Translations under genes and position numbers: made by a program
From: Pogonophryne albipinna
Lineage: Eukaryota; Chordata; Actinopteri; Perciformes; Artedidraconidae
Direction: 5' to 3'
NCBI GenBank assembly: GCA_028583405.1
Contig: CM053247.1
Location: 9,988,946 to 10,052,945, forward strand
DNA length: 64,000 nucleotides
The notes under the pieces: model-generated
What the model saw: only the letters and a program-made list of their open reading frames with translations
Told to the model about the DNA's origin: nothing
Databases searched by the model: none
Part shown: positions 10,440 through 21,762 of the stretch, piece after piece
Position numbering within the stretch: the stretch's first letter is position 1
How the letters are laid out: the number at the start of each line of letters is the position of its first letter

Positions 10440-10602
10440 TTGATCACCATGGCCCTTTCTAGAGAACATATTACTTTCATACCTTAAAAGGTATGAAAGG
10501 AGGGAGGGTACATTTCTCATAAGGAAACAGTTACAAATGCTAGCAGAACAAGACGACCCACCCCCATATACAGATATTGATGAAAATGATGAGATTGTTT
10601 AA
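10440..10602 (+). pseudogene. Possible retroviral Env cytoplasmic tail remnant
   Basis: A frame closing at TAA (10600-10602) reads a basic, leucine-rich stretch and then an acidic tail with the motif DDPPPYTDID. A PPPY-type late or sorting motif near a protein C terminus, followed downstream by purine tracts and an LTR-like block, would fit the 3' end of an endogenous retrovirus. No transmembrane segment or upstream env domain is visible, because the frame is closed by a stop at about 10439. Weak call: a chance frame or another TE gene is possible. Confidence 0.25.
10474..10499. repeat. 12-bp-stem hairpin
   Basis: CTTTCATACCTT, two A, then its exact complement AAGGTATGAAAG, followed by a GGAGGGAG purine run. 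A similar but imperfect ACCTTAAAGGAT motif followed by GGAGGGA occurs at 11080-11106. Confidence 0.85.
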
Positions 10603-11091
10603 ATGATATGGATGTTCAATTATGAGATTGTTCAAAGAATGTCCAAATGATGTGATACTTCAAATGATGAAATCATTAGAATGAAGAACCAGCTACAAAG
10701 TAGTAGTAGTAGTAGTACTTTGTACTATTCTAAAATAGTTTGTTTCTTTTTATACTTTGTAAAAACAAGTGCCTTAACACTGAATGTGGTATAGGAACGA
10801 TTTCTGTGAAAGGAGGGAGTAAGAAATGTTCTGATACCGAGCTAATTGCTGCTATTTTGAAGAGTGATATTGAATGTTAACCATAGACTACTGTATATAT
10901 AAAGATGTTAACACAAAGAAAAACTTTTATGTTGAAGACCAACCAAAGTATTTTTTGTATTTTTGTATTTTTGATGACGGTTATTGAACCATTCCATTTT
11001 GATTGTATGTTTTTGATATGAGTTATGTACTATGCAAAGTTCAGATGAATAACTCATTGATTTCAGTATTATTGACATACCTTAAAGGATA

Positions 11092-11741
11092 TGTAAGGAG
11101 GGATTGTAAGAAATTAAAATCAATGTTTAATGATGTAATATCTCATCATTTGGCTCGTCCTCTTCAATGGCGGCTGTGGTGACGTAGAGGGACCTCCCTC
11201 ATTGGTCTTCTATGTCCGATATCACGTAAAACAGAGGATTTAGACGTTGTGTTATTCATTGTATAACTCCACACGCCTCTTCTCCCCATACTCTCTTACA
11301 TGACTTTTTATTTAATGCATTTGAACGGCTGTGATCGTTATTTACGTAAAACTGGAAGTTAAGCTCACTGTTGATATTCCGGAGACTTCTTCCGGTAAAG
11401 CTTTTCAAAATAAACTTTAGCATCAACGTTAGCCACAGACGAATGCTAACCGGAAATGTTTTCACAATAAAACAGTTTTAAGATTACTGTACGTTTAAAC
11501 TAAATATAGTTAGGTGACGGAGCTTTGTTCGCTCTCTTCTCCACGGCCGCCACTGCGAGACACCGCTGCAGCTGCGCTCTTCCCACCACCTTCTGTTTGT
11601 TCCATTACCGCGCTATTGAATTAAAGTACCCATTTTAACCTTTTCAGAGACTCCATTAGTCTCTTTATTTTAAGCTTCTCTCCTGGGACGCGAGAACAAC
11701 GAATACTTCTAATACTAGCGCTCCAACCATAGGCTCCAACA
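11092..11741 (+). repeat. Possible solo or 3' LTR of a retroelement
   Basis: A purine tract AAGGAGGGAT is followed at 11108 by TGTAAGAAAT. The block then contains AATAAA near 11466 and ends shortly before the LINE in ..CTCCAACACA. A similar GAAAGGAGGGAGTAAGAAAT occurs near 10806. No second copy of the LTR lies in the window, so the ends are guesses. It could equally be unique DNA. Confidence 0.25.
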
Positions 11742-11743
11742 CA

Positions 11744-12610
11744 TTGTATGTTCACACGGTGAATCATCAGATCCTCCTTCGCACTCTCCAAGAACTTGGA
11801 GTTTCAGGCTCTGCACTTTCCCTCCTCACCTCATACCTCAAAGACCGCACCTACAGGGTTACTTGGAGAGGGTCGGAGTCCGACCCTTGTCAATTAACTA
11901 CAGGGGTCCCTCAGGGCTCTGTTCTTGGTCCCCTCCTCTTCTCCTTGTACACAAACTCGCTCGGATCTGTCATTAGCCCGCATGGTTTTTCATACCACTG
12001 CTACGCTGACGACACCCAATTAATTCTGTCCTTTCCCCGAGACCCAGGTCGTCGCACGCATCTCTGCTTGTCTAGCTGACATCTCTCAGTGGATGTCTGC
12101 TCATCACCTCAAGCTCAACCTTGACAAGACTGAACTGCTTTTCCTTCCAGGAAAAGATTGTCCCACTCTTGACCTAACAATCAACATCGGCACCTCTGTT
12201 GTTTCCCCGACTCAGACTGCAAGGAATCTGGGTGTGATCCTAGATAACAACCTGTCCTTCACTGCAAACATAGCTGCTACAACCCGCTGCTGCAGATACA
12301 CGCTTTACAACATCAGGAGGATACGTCCCCAGCTGACCCAGAAAGCGACGCAGGTTCTGGTCCAGGCTCTCGTCATCTCACGCCTAGACTACTGCAACTC
12401 CCTCCTGGCTGGTCTACCTGCATGTGCCATCCGACCTCTGCAGCTCATCCAGAATGCAGCGGCTCGTCTGGTCTTCAACCTTCCTAAATTCTCCCACACC
12501 ACTCCGCTCCTCCGCTCCCTCCACTGGCTTCCGGTAACTGCTAGAATCCACTTCAAGACAATGGTACTTGCGTACCATGCTGCGAATGGATCTGGCCCTC
12601 AAGAAATAGA
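11744..12610 (+). pseudogene. LINE reverse transcriptase (L2/CR1 group), truncated
   Basis: Codes the palm region of a non-LTR reverse transcriptase. In order it has TVNHQILLRTLQELG, GVPQGSVLGPLLFSLYTNSL, the catalytic YADDTQL (about 12000), then WMSAHHLKLNLDKTELLFLP, NLGVILDNNLSF, LDYCNSLLAGLP and LHWLPVTARIHFKTM. A one-base shift near 12050 separates frame 11744-12079 from 12093 onward. The endonuclease domain and everything N-terminal are missing, as usual for 5'-truncated LINEs. The C-terminal ~60 codons are deleted after SGPQ (about 12597). The same family's C-terminal piece and tail occur at 26148-26465. The catalytic aspartates are intact, but the protein cannot be complete. Confidence 0.9.
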
Positions 12611-13625
12611 ATTATTAAAGGTCACATGTCATGCTTTTCCGGTTATTACCCGTCCCCTTGTGTGTTATGAAGGTTTTTATGCATGTAAATGGTGTGCAGA
12701 GTCAAAACCCTCAAAGTACACCATGTAGCGAGTAAACTCGACCACAGAAAATACCTCCCCAAAACGCCTCGTTGGAGATACGTCACTGTCCATTTGATTC
12801 TTCCGGGTACATCATGATGTCATGTCGTCCCCGGAACGAAATGGACCAATCCGTGGAGCCGTTACGTTACGTCCGCGGAGCCGTTACGTTAAGCCCCCGC
12901 TGATTGGTCCAAATTGACCAATCCACGGACTTCCTCACACACTCAGTGCAGGCAGCTCTGCTGATTTCTCCTCCCTGGCTGCAGGCTGATAACAGACAGT
13001 TGGGATCACGGTGAAATTCTCTCTGCAGACCCATTCTCACAGCGTTTATCAACCTTTTTCTTACTCAATATCAAGCCACACTTATTGTTTTTACTTCGGC
13101 TGTGACTTTGTGTGTGCTCAGGGTGAGTTTGGCTGTTTTTCGCTGTGTATCGCTAAACAAGGAAAACACACCTCCACGGAGCTCAGCTCGATTCACAACG
13201 TCCCGACTGGTCCCGACCAATCGGAGCACACTGGGCTCACAGGGAGGGGAGGGCAAGAGCTGCAACGAGCCGTTTAGTGGAGAGAGTGAATACTGCTGAA
13301 TACACATACTTTACAGAGATGCTGTATGCGAAACCAATGTGAGTTTGGAAAATTGCACAGTATAAATCTATTCTAGTAGACCTCAACAATGGAATTATGA
13401 TCAGTGGAAATGGCCATGACATGGGACCTTTAACAAAGCACTTATATACTAATAAAGGACTGGCTTACCTAAAGCCAGTTGAGTAGCACTTGAAATGTTT
13501 TTCCTCTTTGAAACCTGATGTACTTATATGATTCTGTTTTCTTCAAGTTTGTATTTTGTTGGTCGAACGCACTTATTGTAAGTCGCTTTGGATAAAAGCG
13601 TCAGCTAAATGCAATGTAATGTAAT
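11753..13625 (+). mobile_element. 5'-truncated L2-like LINE
   Basis: Reverse transcriptase fragment (11753-12600), then 3' UTR resuming at 13434 after a MITE. It ends in GTAAGTCGCTTTGGATAAA, AGCGTCAGCTAAATGCAATG and repeats of TGTAA, the stem and tail used by L2-type LINEs and partner SINEs in fish. 13434-13625 matches 26275-26465 closely. Confidence 0.9.
12615..13433. mobile_element. TTAA-MITE family B inside the LINE
   Basis: Flanked by TTAA at 12615-12618 and 13430-13433. Ends are AGGTCACATGTCATG and CATGACATGGGACCT, a 15-bp inverted repeat with one mismatch. Removing one TTAA and the element restores the LINE 3' UTR as in the copy at 26260. The TTAA target points to piggyBac- or Kolobok-type mobilisation. 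No coding capacity: frames at 13011-13307 overlap on both strands. Confidence 0.88.
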
Positions 13626-13859
13626 AGGCTAAGGGGCGGACTTCTCTTAGCGGTTGACAAATCACAACGGAGCCGGCCAGCTAACCAATCAGAGCAGACT
13701 GGGTTCTGGTTTCAGACAGAGGGTGAAAAGAGGTGCTGCAGCACACCAGTGTGAGAAAAATAATTATCTTTTTGAACATTAAAGCATGTTAACATGTAAC
13801 AGTAGAGGCACAAACTATAAATATGAAACCTCAAAATTAGCACCATGTTTCCTCTTTAA
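13626..13859 (-). mobile_element. TTAA-MITE family A, partial, reversed
   Basis: Reverse of family A: CTAAGGGGCGGACTTCTCTT, GCCAGCTAACCAATCAGAGC, CAGACAGAGGGTGAAAAGAG, ending CCTCTTTAA with TTAA at 13856-13859. It directly abuts the LINE tail, so the LINE probably inserted into it. Confidence 0.8.
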
Positions 13860-16186
13860 CCGTGGCAGCTTTTACCTTTACGTGTGTCAATGTAAACAAA
13901 CAAGGTCCATTTAGAGCTTCCAACCGCATCTCCCTAATTTACTCTGGTGGGAAGGTTGTAATGGAGTTATTTAGAAAAACGACACATTTTCTGTATTTCT
14001 AATTTCGGTCATGCAGCTGATGCCATTGTTAGCTTCATGTCAGGGGTCAATGAGTTATTCAAGGACATCTCATCAGGACTCTTTGCCTGCAGAGCGGATC
14101 CTCCCTGTGACCTTCTGATTATAGTACACACACTTCAACCATCAGGCCCAACCTGCCACCTCACAACACGGTCAAATCCCCCAGACTGCTCATTTCACCA
14201 CGGCAGCGCAGACCACTGGTATTTACAGATGATGAGCACACTCAGTAGGGGCCCGTCCGTTGATGTATGTGGAGAGTCACAGTCATGCTTGAGCAGGGGT
14301 AAATTCTGAGGCATCGCACAGTCGGGGACTTCACAGCCGCAGTATTGTTTGGAGCGAGGAGGAGGTTGGGGCAGAAGGTCAGCGGCGTCATACACAACAC
14401 AATTAGAGGAAGACACACTGTGGCGTGACTTATGCGTACAAAATATCACAGAAGACATTTCCAGTAAAATTACTAAGTAAACGTAGACACAACAAAACAT
14501 AGTACATTTTTAAAGATGTACCAAAAAATATAATGTCTTTTAGTAGATCCAACATAAAGGTACAAATCGATTATAGCAATATATTGTGTGTGGGGGAAGC
14601 TGTTGAGGGATATTGTTCTCTTAACAATACACATGATTTTGACCTCTCCATCTTTCAAACCCCATAACCAGAACATTGATTTTAGAAGATTCTTGAAACA
14701 CTGGGCCCACAAACCACAGTGCAGTGATGGCGTATCTTTGTAGGCCATCCAGGAAGTTACCATTCAAAAGTGAATGGGATTATACTATTGGATTGTGGAA
14801 TATTGTTCAAAATAAGATCTTACACATTTTATGTTTTTTCGGCAGGATCGCCACATTTACCGGCTTTTATGATTTTTAAGTGCTTAATACCAACGGCACG
14901 TGAAGAGCCTTATCACGGCTATATCTTGTTCTTGTTCGTTTTAGTACATCCTGTTGTACATTTCTGCTCCACACTACCTCTTTTTATATATGCATAGCTC
15001 TCCACTTTGAATATAGTATATAAAGTATTTCTCTTATTTTACTGTACTTACAGTTTCTCACATATTTATATTTTGTGTAAATATTGTCTTCATTTTTTAT
15101 CTGGTATCTGGATTAAAATCAGCAGGAGATAAAATCATGACATAAAACATATTTGATTGCAACAAATTGAGAAATACTAATGCAAAGAAGCACTCTTTGT
15201 CTCAGGTTCGCCATGTTCAGATAGATATCAGAAAATACCAGTAATATCAATATCAGTAAGACAGAGCTTTCATATTGCTTGGAAAACAGAATTAATTATC
15301 ACCAGGACAAATGTCTGCTGTCTTCATCTGTGGGTGTATGTGTTTATACGTGTGTTCTTGTACTTGTCCGCCTGTGAGAAGCAGATTGAGTTACAAGCAT
15401 TTGGGGAGAGGATAGTTGTACAAACTAAAGTTATGGTGTATATCTCTCACAACTGAAATAAAAAAACGTTGTGTTGCTTTTGAGAAATGTTGATCAGGTT
15501 TTTCAGGTCCATGGTGCCAATGCTGTCCAACTTTATTTATTCACTAAATATTTGAGTGAGAGGAAAGTATCTGCAACTCATTCAAACAGTTTAGATGCTC
15601 CATCATCTATTGTTGCAGTTTTATATTTGCAGAAATGCTTTGAACTCAAAAGCAGTGCTATACATTGGCATTAGAGTTTTGCATAAGAATTATAAAACAT
15701 CTACGATAGTGTTGTGGCTTGTTTGAGATTACTGTTTGAGGGAAGTGCTAAAATAATAACATGGATTACGTTAGGGAATATGTAAGGGTCTAACAACAAA
15801 CTGCAAAGTTCTTATGTTAATTTCACCATAGAAAATATACAATATTTTAGTTTTAGTTAATATTGTCTCACAACAAAACTGACTGAATAGTGATCTACTA
15901 TCGAGTTGATGTTATAAAGTTGTAGAGGGCATCGTATTTTGGGAAAATAGTTTTTTTAACACATTTTGTAGCCAGCCTAACCAACATAAAATATGAAAAA
16001 TACAATATAATAAAGATGAGTGAGTTAAAAGTTCTTCATTCAAAATTTAAAACAAAAAAGTAATTGCTTCCAGACGGATCTCAACATGGAAACATCCAGC
16101 ATCTAAGAGATGGCCGTGCTAACAGTGCTAATGGCGCTTAAAACGGCAACATTGCTAACGTTGTTAACCTGAGGTGAAATCAGAGG
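13860..16186. other. Unique DNA, no gene recognised
   Basis: Frames at 14037-14309, 14195-14500, 14473-14763 and 14770-14997 are short, overlap on opposite strands and match nothing known to me. No TE terminus seen. A GC-rich patch around 14040-14400 could be functional non-coding DNA. Confidence 0.45.
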
Positions 16187-16662
16187 GCAATTTTCCAAAC
16201 TCACATTGGTTTCTCATACAGCATCTCTGTAAATTATGTGTATTCACTCTCTGTCCTAAACGGCTTGTCGGAGCTCCTGCCCCACCCCCCCCCCCCCCCC
16301 CTCCCTGTGAGCCCACTGTGCTCTGATTGGTCAGCTCGCCCACTCTGGTCTGATGAGTCCACCACCGTTACAGCGGAACATCAGTGTTTATGTGTTACAA
16401 TGGCGTTAGCAACCAGAAAATCACATCAGCAATGACAAACAGATGAGAATGCTGCGTGGGGTCTGGGTGCCGTGTTGGCGGGACGTTGCACGGCTCGCTG
16501 CTGCGAGGAGCGGACAGTGTGAGCTGGGTTCATTTCCTGCTTGCTGCGTGGGGTCTGCGAGACAGCGAGACATCGCGAATGGACGCGGGAAGGGGGGGGG
16601 GGGGGTGCTGAGGGAGCTGCAGCACCCCCATCTGCGAGGCTCCACTAGCATGGGACCTTTAA
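16187..16662. mobile_element. TTAA-MITE family B, rearranged copy
   Basis: CAATTTTCCAAACTCACATT to GAACATCAGTG is the complement of 13220-13370 of the family B copy, and the right end GCATGGGACCTTTAA is the family terminus with TTAA at 16659-16662. It contains a C run (16277-16297) and a G run (16589-16605). The outer left end is missing. Confidence 0.7.
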
Positions 16663-17030
16663 GATTCATAGGTTAAGCTTACTTCTTGGATTAGAAAGAG
16701 GATCAAAGAAACAGTGAAGATTGGAGGTTTAACCGTAAACTACAGATAGTTCTTATAAATCTGACTGATACAAATGTGTGTGTCCCTTCTTATGGCTTTC
16801 TTCCTTGCTCTTCACAGATCACTAGCGGTCCTCCAGCTCCGGCCCCCGTCTTGATGATGTAATTATTTCCCAGTGGCACCTGGGAGCCCCGGCCGCCGTT
16901 TGGAGGCATCGCTCACAGCCAAGTATGCAGATGTTTCTAATTGCTTTCCATTACCAAGAATAACAGCTGTTTATATCTATCTGCAAATAATTCACAAGAG
17001 TTCCAGACTGTTAGGATAACATATCCCACC
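16663..17030. other. Unique DNA, nothing seen
   Basis: No frame, repeat end or RNA signal recognised. The block at 16800-16930 is GC-richer than its surroundings. Confidence 0.5.
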
Positions 17031-18118
17031 TGGGGCCTGTACTACGAAGCTGGTTCAACCTAACCTGGATATGTTTGAGTTAGCCGGTTGGCCTAATCCA
17101 AAACATAAGCGCTCTCGCTAAACGGTACTACGACGCGGGTTATCAAGTGGATCGCTCAAGCCAGCCGTGTCCTATCTAGTTAGGTGCGCGTTCACATGAA
17201 AGGGGTGGTATTTGGAGCATTCGACCAATCACAAACATGGACAAGCGTACTGACAGCGCAGCGTCATACTTCCTGAATGAAAAGTCAACTATAATATTAG
17301 ACATATGAAGAAGTTAAACTTTAAACATCCATGACTTAAACACTTTATCCAGGATAAAAGCCACATAGTTACCAGCTGTATTACCACATCTGTTACCAGC
17401 TGTATTCACCTGCAAGGTGAATACAGCGTTTGAATGCGTACAAAGTGTTTGAATGCGTACATTAACAGGTTTATGATATCACTGCCCCGTCTAAAACACG
17501 AGTGGATCTGACTTTAATTACATTTGTCTCGAGTGTTTCGTCAACTTAATGTGTTGCTTAAAATAATACTTCTGCATCCAGTATGTGACACTGTGAGTGT
17601 TGCACGGCCAGATACGGCTCAGCTGACTCAGATAAGGAAATATATGATACATTATGATGTGATATGCCGCGGACTGTACTTAATGTTACTCTGATCCGGT
17701 TACTTATGTTGTGGCAGATATTTAAGTAAGCTTTCTTAACGCTAATGTTATAATAGTCAGATTGCTCTGAAGATGGAGGTGATATTCTATTAATGTTCAC
17801 GTTCACACAGTCGGTGATTTTTGCCGGCCGTATTTCCTGCAACGGCAGTTTTTCTGTATTTCCTTTCTCCTGTAATATGACTTGATCGCTTTAAACTCCG
17901 CACACTGAGCTCTGATTGGTCAGCAGGCAGTGCTTTCACTGAGTTGAGCTCTTAGCCTGCAACCTAACCTGGTCCCGACCAGGTTAGCCGCTAAGCATAA
18001 GTTACCATGGAGATCTAGCCTGCTAAAAAGAGAACCAGCTTCGTAGGACCGGAAAGCCGGAGTTTTCCCTGAATTTAGCCGGCTAAGCGAAAATCCTGCT
18101 TCGTAGTATACCCCCCAG
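17031..18118. mobile_element. TIR element with CTACGAAGC ends
   Basis: The left end TGGGGCCTGTACTACGAAGC is matched by the right end GCTTCGTAGTATACCCCCCA. Subterminal AGCCGG/TTAGC motifs recur (GAGTTAGCCGG left; TAGCCGGCTAAGC right), and an internal inverted GGTCCCGACCAGG lies near 17970. This end sequence is familiar from a fish PIF/Harbinger-like non-autonomous family. No clean target duplication could be fixed. The frame 17558-17842 is unrecognised. Confidence 0.75.
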
Positions 18119-18553
18119 GTCACTATCACCAGTTGTCAACAGCGGAGCATTGCGCTAGCCAGGCCTCTCGTTTACCGAATCCACCAGATAAGCTCGGGCT
18201 TAGAGTCACCTTCAGCCATCTTGCTTTGCACCTACAAGGATTTCCTGTTTTGCCTTAAGAGTCAATATTTTATTATTGGCCCAAGAAGACAGAACAAAAC
18301 ATTTTTGTCCTGCGCTTTCATCATGCCCTTCTACATTGACTTTTCAATTTTGGGGATGGCATGTGTAAATGGTCCCAGGCCGGGTTCAAACCTGGGTTCT
18401 CTGCATGGGGGTGGCGCCTTGTACCTGTGCCGCAAGCTCGCCCAGATGAGCATATGGGGCCTGCTTTAGTGGTTTAATAGTGTGATAGGGTTAGGGTTGT
18501 GTGTCTCTTTTATTTTTTCAACCGAAGTTGTCAAACTATGTAAATTAATAAAG
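18119..18553. other. Unique DNA, nothing firm seen
   Basis: A B-box-like GGGTTCAAACCTGGG at about 18382 has no matching A box or cloverleaf around it. The frame 18221-18469 is unrecognised. Confidence 0.45.
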
Positions 18554-19112
18554 CTCTGAACTAGGGATGGGAATTTGAAAGCAAATGTATATTCCAATAT
18601 TCAACCCCCAAAAAAACGGTTAACCGATTAACCGAAATGTACATATCCTGTAAAAAAAAATAAAAATGTGAGATTTTTTTTTTACAAAAAACAAAATATA
18701 TATATTAATTTGGAAAAATAAATAAATACATGTTCAACTAAGTATAGAAACCAAGTTGAATTTGTCAGATGTATTGAACTGGTGATCACAGTTTGAACAG
18801 TTGACAGCGATAGGCCATAAACGCGAGTGAAGTATAACCGGACGCGAGAGAGAGATCAGCACCTGCAGCTCTGTCCGCTGTGAGGGACTGTGAGCGGAGC
18901 AACACACCTTTAGACCTAACACATTTAGCTATGGCACTGTCGTATACATTGAATTATTCCATTTGATAATATGTAATCAACTTAGGCACCCCTCCCAAAA
19001 AAAAATATATTCATAACTCATATTCTCATATTCGAATACCTGAATAATTTCGAATATTCTAATATTTGAATATTCGATTATTCGATTAATCATTCCCATC
19101 CCGACTCTGAAC
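18554..19112. mobile_element. hAT element with perfect 8-bp duplication
   Basis: The element 18562-19104 starts TAGGGATGGGAATTTGAAA and ends ATCATTCCCATCCCGA. It is flanked by CTCTGAAC at 18554-18561 and 19105-19112, an exact 8-bp duplication. Internal clusters of TTCGAATA/ATTCGA and GGTTAACCGATTAACC are subterminal repeats. At 543 bp it is non-autonomous; the small frame at 18734-18922 is not a transposase. Confidence 0.93.
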
Positions 19113-19896
19113 CTAAAACTTATTCAAGGTTAAAGTTCCAAGACTACTTTTGCCTATAGAAGTGAGGCTTAAGAACCTAATTCTTCCCTTTGGAATTGGG
19201 AAGAATCTCAATATTCTCAAAATGCCTTGGTTTAATAATTCAGTGAAAAACAGAATCGTTTCAAGTTTAAACTCTTGTTTGAAACTACAGCATCGTGTGC
19301 TAACATACCATGGCGTTTACAATACCATTTTTGTAGAGGTCTTTATCATAAGAAACATCATTTGTAATAGATGGTTATTGGGTCGTTCTACTGCTGCAGC
19401 TATCAGACTCACCGTGTGACCACAGAGCTGTTTTATTTCCAGAGGTGATGACTTAGTCGCATGTTGCTTTAAATATTATTGGCCTTGCAGCTCCTCTTAA
19501 ATTCCTTTTCATGGGGCATCAACCTTAATTTGGTCCAGCAGTGAAATCAGGGAAGCTCATCATTGTCCCTCCCTTTCACTTAACCAAAAGAACTTCAGAT
19601 CTACGATGTCTCTCTTTATGCTTCTTTCGGTTTGTCAAATACAGATCTATGAAACATGAACCGGTGAGTTTAACCCTTTATGTGCCACAGTCCTACTCCT
19701 TACCAGTCTTTAAGATTGCAAGTTTTAGTTTGTGTATGTTACCTGTACTGTGTACATAGAATGCATGTTTAATATTAATTACAGTGTATGATAGAGACTG
19801 TAGTTTGCATACAATCAACAATTTATGTTAATTGTTGAAAAAAATATTTTCCTGATGTTTTACCTTAGTATTTTAAATGTCTGCCATTACTGTACC
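19113..19896. other. Unique DNA, no gene recognised
   Basis: Frames at 19150-19419 and 19541-19759 are unrecognised and AT-rich. No TE ends. Confidence 0.45.
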
Positions 19897-20090
19897 TTAA
19901 ACGGGCCCTATTATGTTCATTCTCAGGTTCATATTTGTATCGTGTGCTTTGACTGCAACATGTTTCCATGCTTTAATGTTCAAAAAGGTTCTCATACTGC
20001 CTGTGCTGCAGCATCCCTTTTTCACCCTCTGCCTGAAACCAGAGCCCAGTCTGCTGTGATTGGTTAGCTGGTTATCTCTGTTGTGATACG
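19897..20090 (+). mobile_element. TTAA-MITE family A, 5' half
   Basis: Starts after TTAA (19897-19900) with ACGGGCCCTATTATG, then TCTCAGGTTCATATTTGTAT, TGTGCTGCAGCATC, CACCCTCTGCCTGAAACC and GATTGGTTAGCTGG. The copy breaks off near 20090 and lacks the right end. Confidence 0.8.
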
Positions 20091-21555
20091 TTCAATGGGA
20101 ATTGTCATTTTGTGGGTGAAATACATCTTTAACCACATTTTAGTTGCAATTTCCACATATCGTCCAAACATTTCGCCATGCTTTAGTTGCCATGAGCAAA
20201 TAGTTTCTCACTGAAGGTAACCAGGAGTTTTACAGTCTTGCAGACATGAGTTGTATTTCTATTATCCTTAGGCTCATTGAAAAAGATAAGATTGGAGATT
20301 GACATCAATTCATTGATGGATATAAAGTTGTGAGTTAAGGTACCATTGTTTTCTCTGTTCAACCTAATTCAGTTGTACAAACTACCCTGTTGTGTTCCTG
20401 AGATTTATTCAGGGATCACGTGCCCATCACCATTTTAGGAAACGGTTACAGTAAACGGTTAGAAAAGCATGAGAGAACAGCTCAACAGAACCTTCTTGTA
20501 TCACAATGTCACAGATGATTACATTAAAAGTAACATGCTGACTAGACTGAACACTCCGGCCTTCCCACAATTAAAGTCTGCCTTTTTAAGCTCCAGTTCC
20601 TGTTGCCCCCCTGTTACTGGCGGCGAGGCCCGGCCCAGTATTGTGTGTGTGCTCTGTCTGACACGCTGGCTGTTGGGAATGAGCCATCTGACGGGGAGTG
20701 ACTGCCAACAAGAGCAGAATGTCATTATGAGTGGAGGCTGCTGCGGGCCTGCCACCATCATAGGGAATTCATCATCACAAGTGAAGATGATAATGGAGTT
20801 TGCTGCAAATGACTTTGGATGAGCAGTGTTTTTTGGCAAGCTGCGCAGAGTCTGACTGGAATATTTTCTCCATACCTCAGAAACAGAGAAGAAGGCTTTC
20901 GGGATGCCAGCTGGGCTGTGGGTGCCCTGTGGTTATGGGGTTGACATGTAAATAAATAAAGTGATTCAGGAATGAGTCCTACAACTGGATGCTAACTCAT
21001 TTCTAGGTTGCAAAAAAAAAGCATGTCCTTAGTTTTTATGTGTCATGCAACAGATGTTTGCTAATAAGGCTACTAAACAGTATCACACCAAACATGAGTC
21101 TGCCTTTAGCTTAGCTAAAGGCAGACTGATTAAAAAATCATTAAAGTATTGTTTACACTTAAATGGCACATCAATATATAAATATATACTGTATATAAGC
21201 ATAAACAGTAAATATATTTTTGGGAAAACATTGAGTAAATGAAACAAACGTTTAATTAATACATTCTAATGTACCAAGGCTAACATTACATTACATTCCA
21301 GGATTTCTTTCAAAATATTACCTTTATTTTCTAACTTGCACTCTGTATATTTATGTTTACTGTATTATATACTTTCATCAGGCCCATGTTACGACCATAT
21401 TGCACCTTTATTACAACCATAACACACATATTACACAATCTTACACCCATGTTACACATATCCCCTAGGATACAGAAACCATTTAAGTTAATATGTGGAG
21501 ACATGCTCAACAAAAAGTGTAGGTATAATAAACGTATGTGTGCCTCTACCTTATT
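20091..21555. other. Unique DNA with one palindrome, no gene recognised
   Basis: The frame 20469-20822 (117 codons) and its antisense are unrecognised. The GC-richer 20580-20830 block could be conserved non-coding DNA. AT-rich repeats occur around 21170-21230. Confidence 0.45.
21097..21127. repeat. Perfect 15-bp-stem palindrome
   Basis: AGTCTGCCTTTAGCT, one T, then AGCTAAAGGCAGACT: an exact inverted repeat with a one-base centre. Confidence 0.9.
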
Positions 21556-21762
21556 TCGGAGGCGTGTGGTGCAGTGGGATGTACGTTGGTGTTCGGATCA
21601 GGGGGTCACAGGTTCAAACCCCACTGCAGTCAGCATGTCGTTGTGTCCCTGAGACACTTCACCCCAAATTGCTCCTGTGGGGATTGCCCACAGTATAGAG
21701 TATGTAAGTGGCTTTGGATAAAAGTGTCTAACAAGTAACATGTGATGTAATGTAATTTCCTG
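21556..21762 (+). mobile_element. tRNA-derived SINE with L2-type tail
   Basis: The head has GTGGTGCAGTGGGATG (A-box region) and GGTTCAAACCCC (B box, about 21611-21622), as in a Pol III promoter. A conserved middle CCCTGAGACACTTCACCCCA follows. The 3' part GTAAGTGGCTTTGGATAAA ..ATGTGATGTAATGTAA resembles the tail of the LINE at 13434-13625, so that LINE family probably supplied its reverse transcriptase. A second scrap of this SINE lies at 45797-45857. Confidence 0.88.

Noticed and set aside
18360..18430. tRNA-like B box GGGTTCAAACCTGGG
   Set aside because: No A box, anticodon arm or acceptor pairing can be drawn around it, and it lacks a SINE body or tail.
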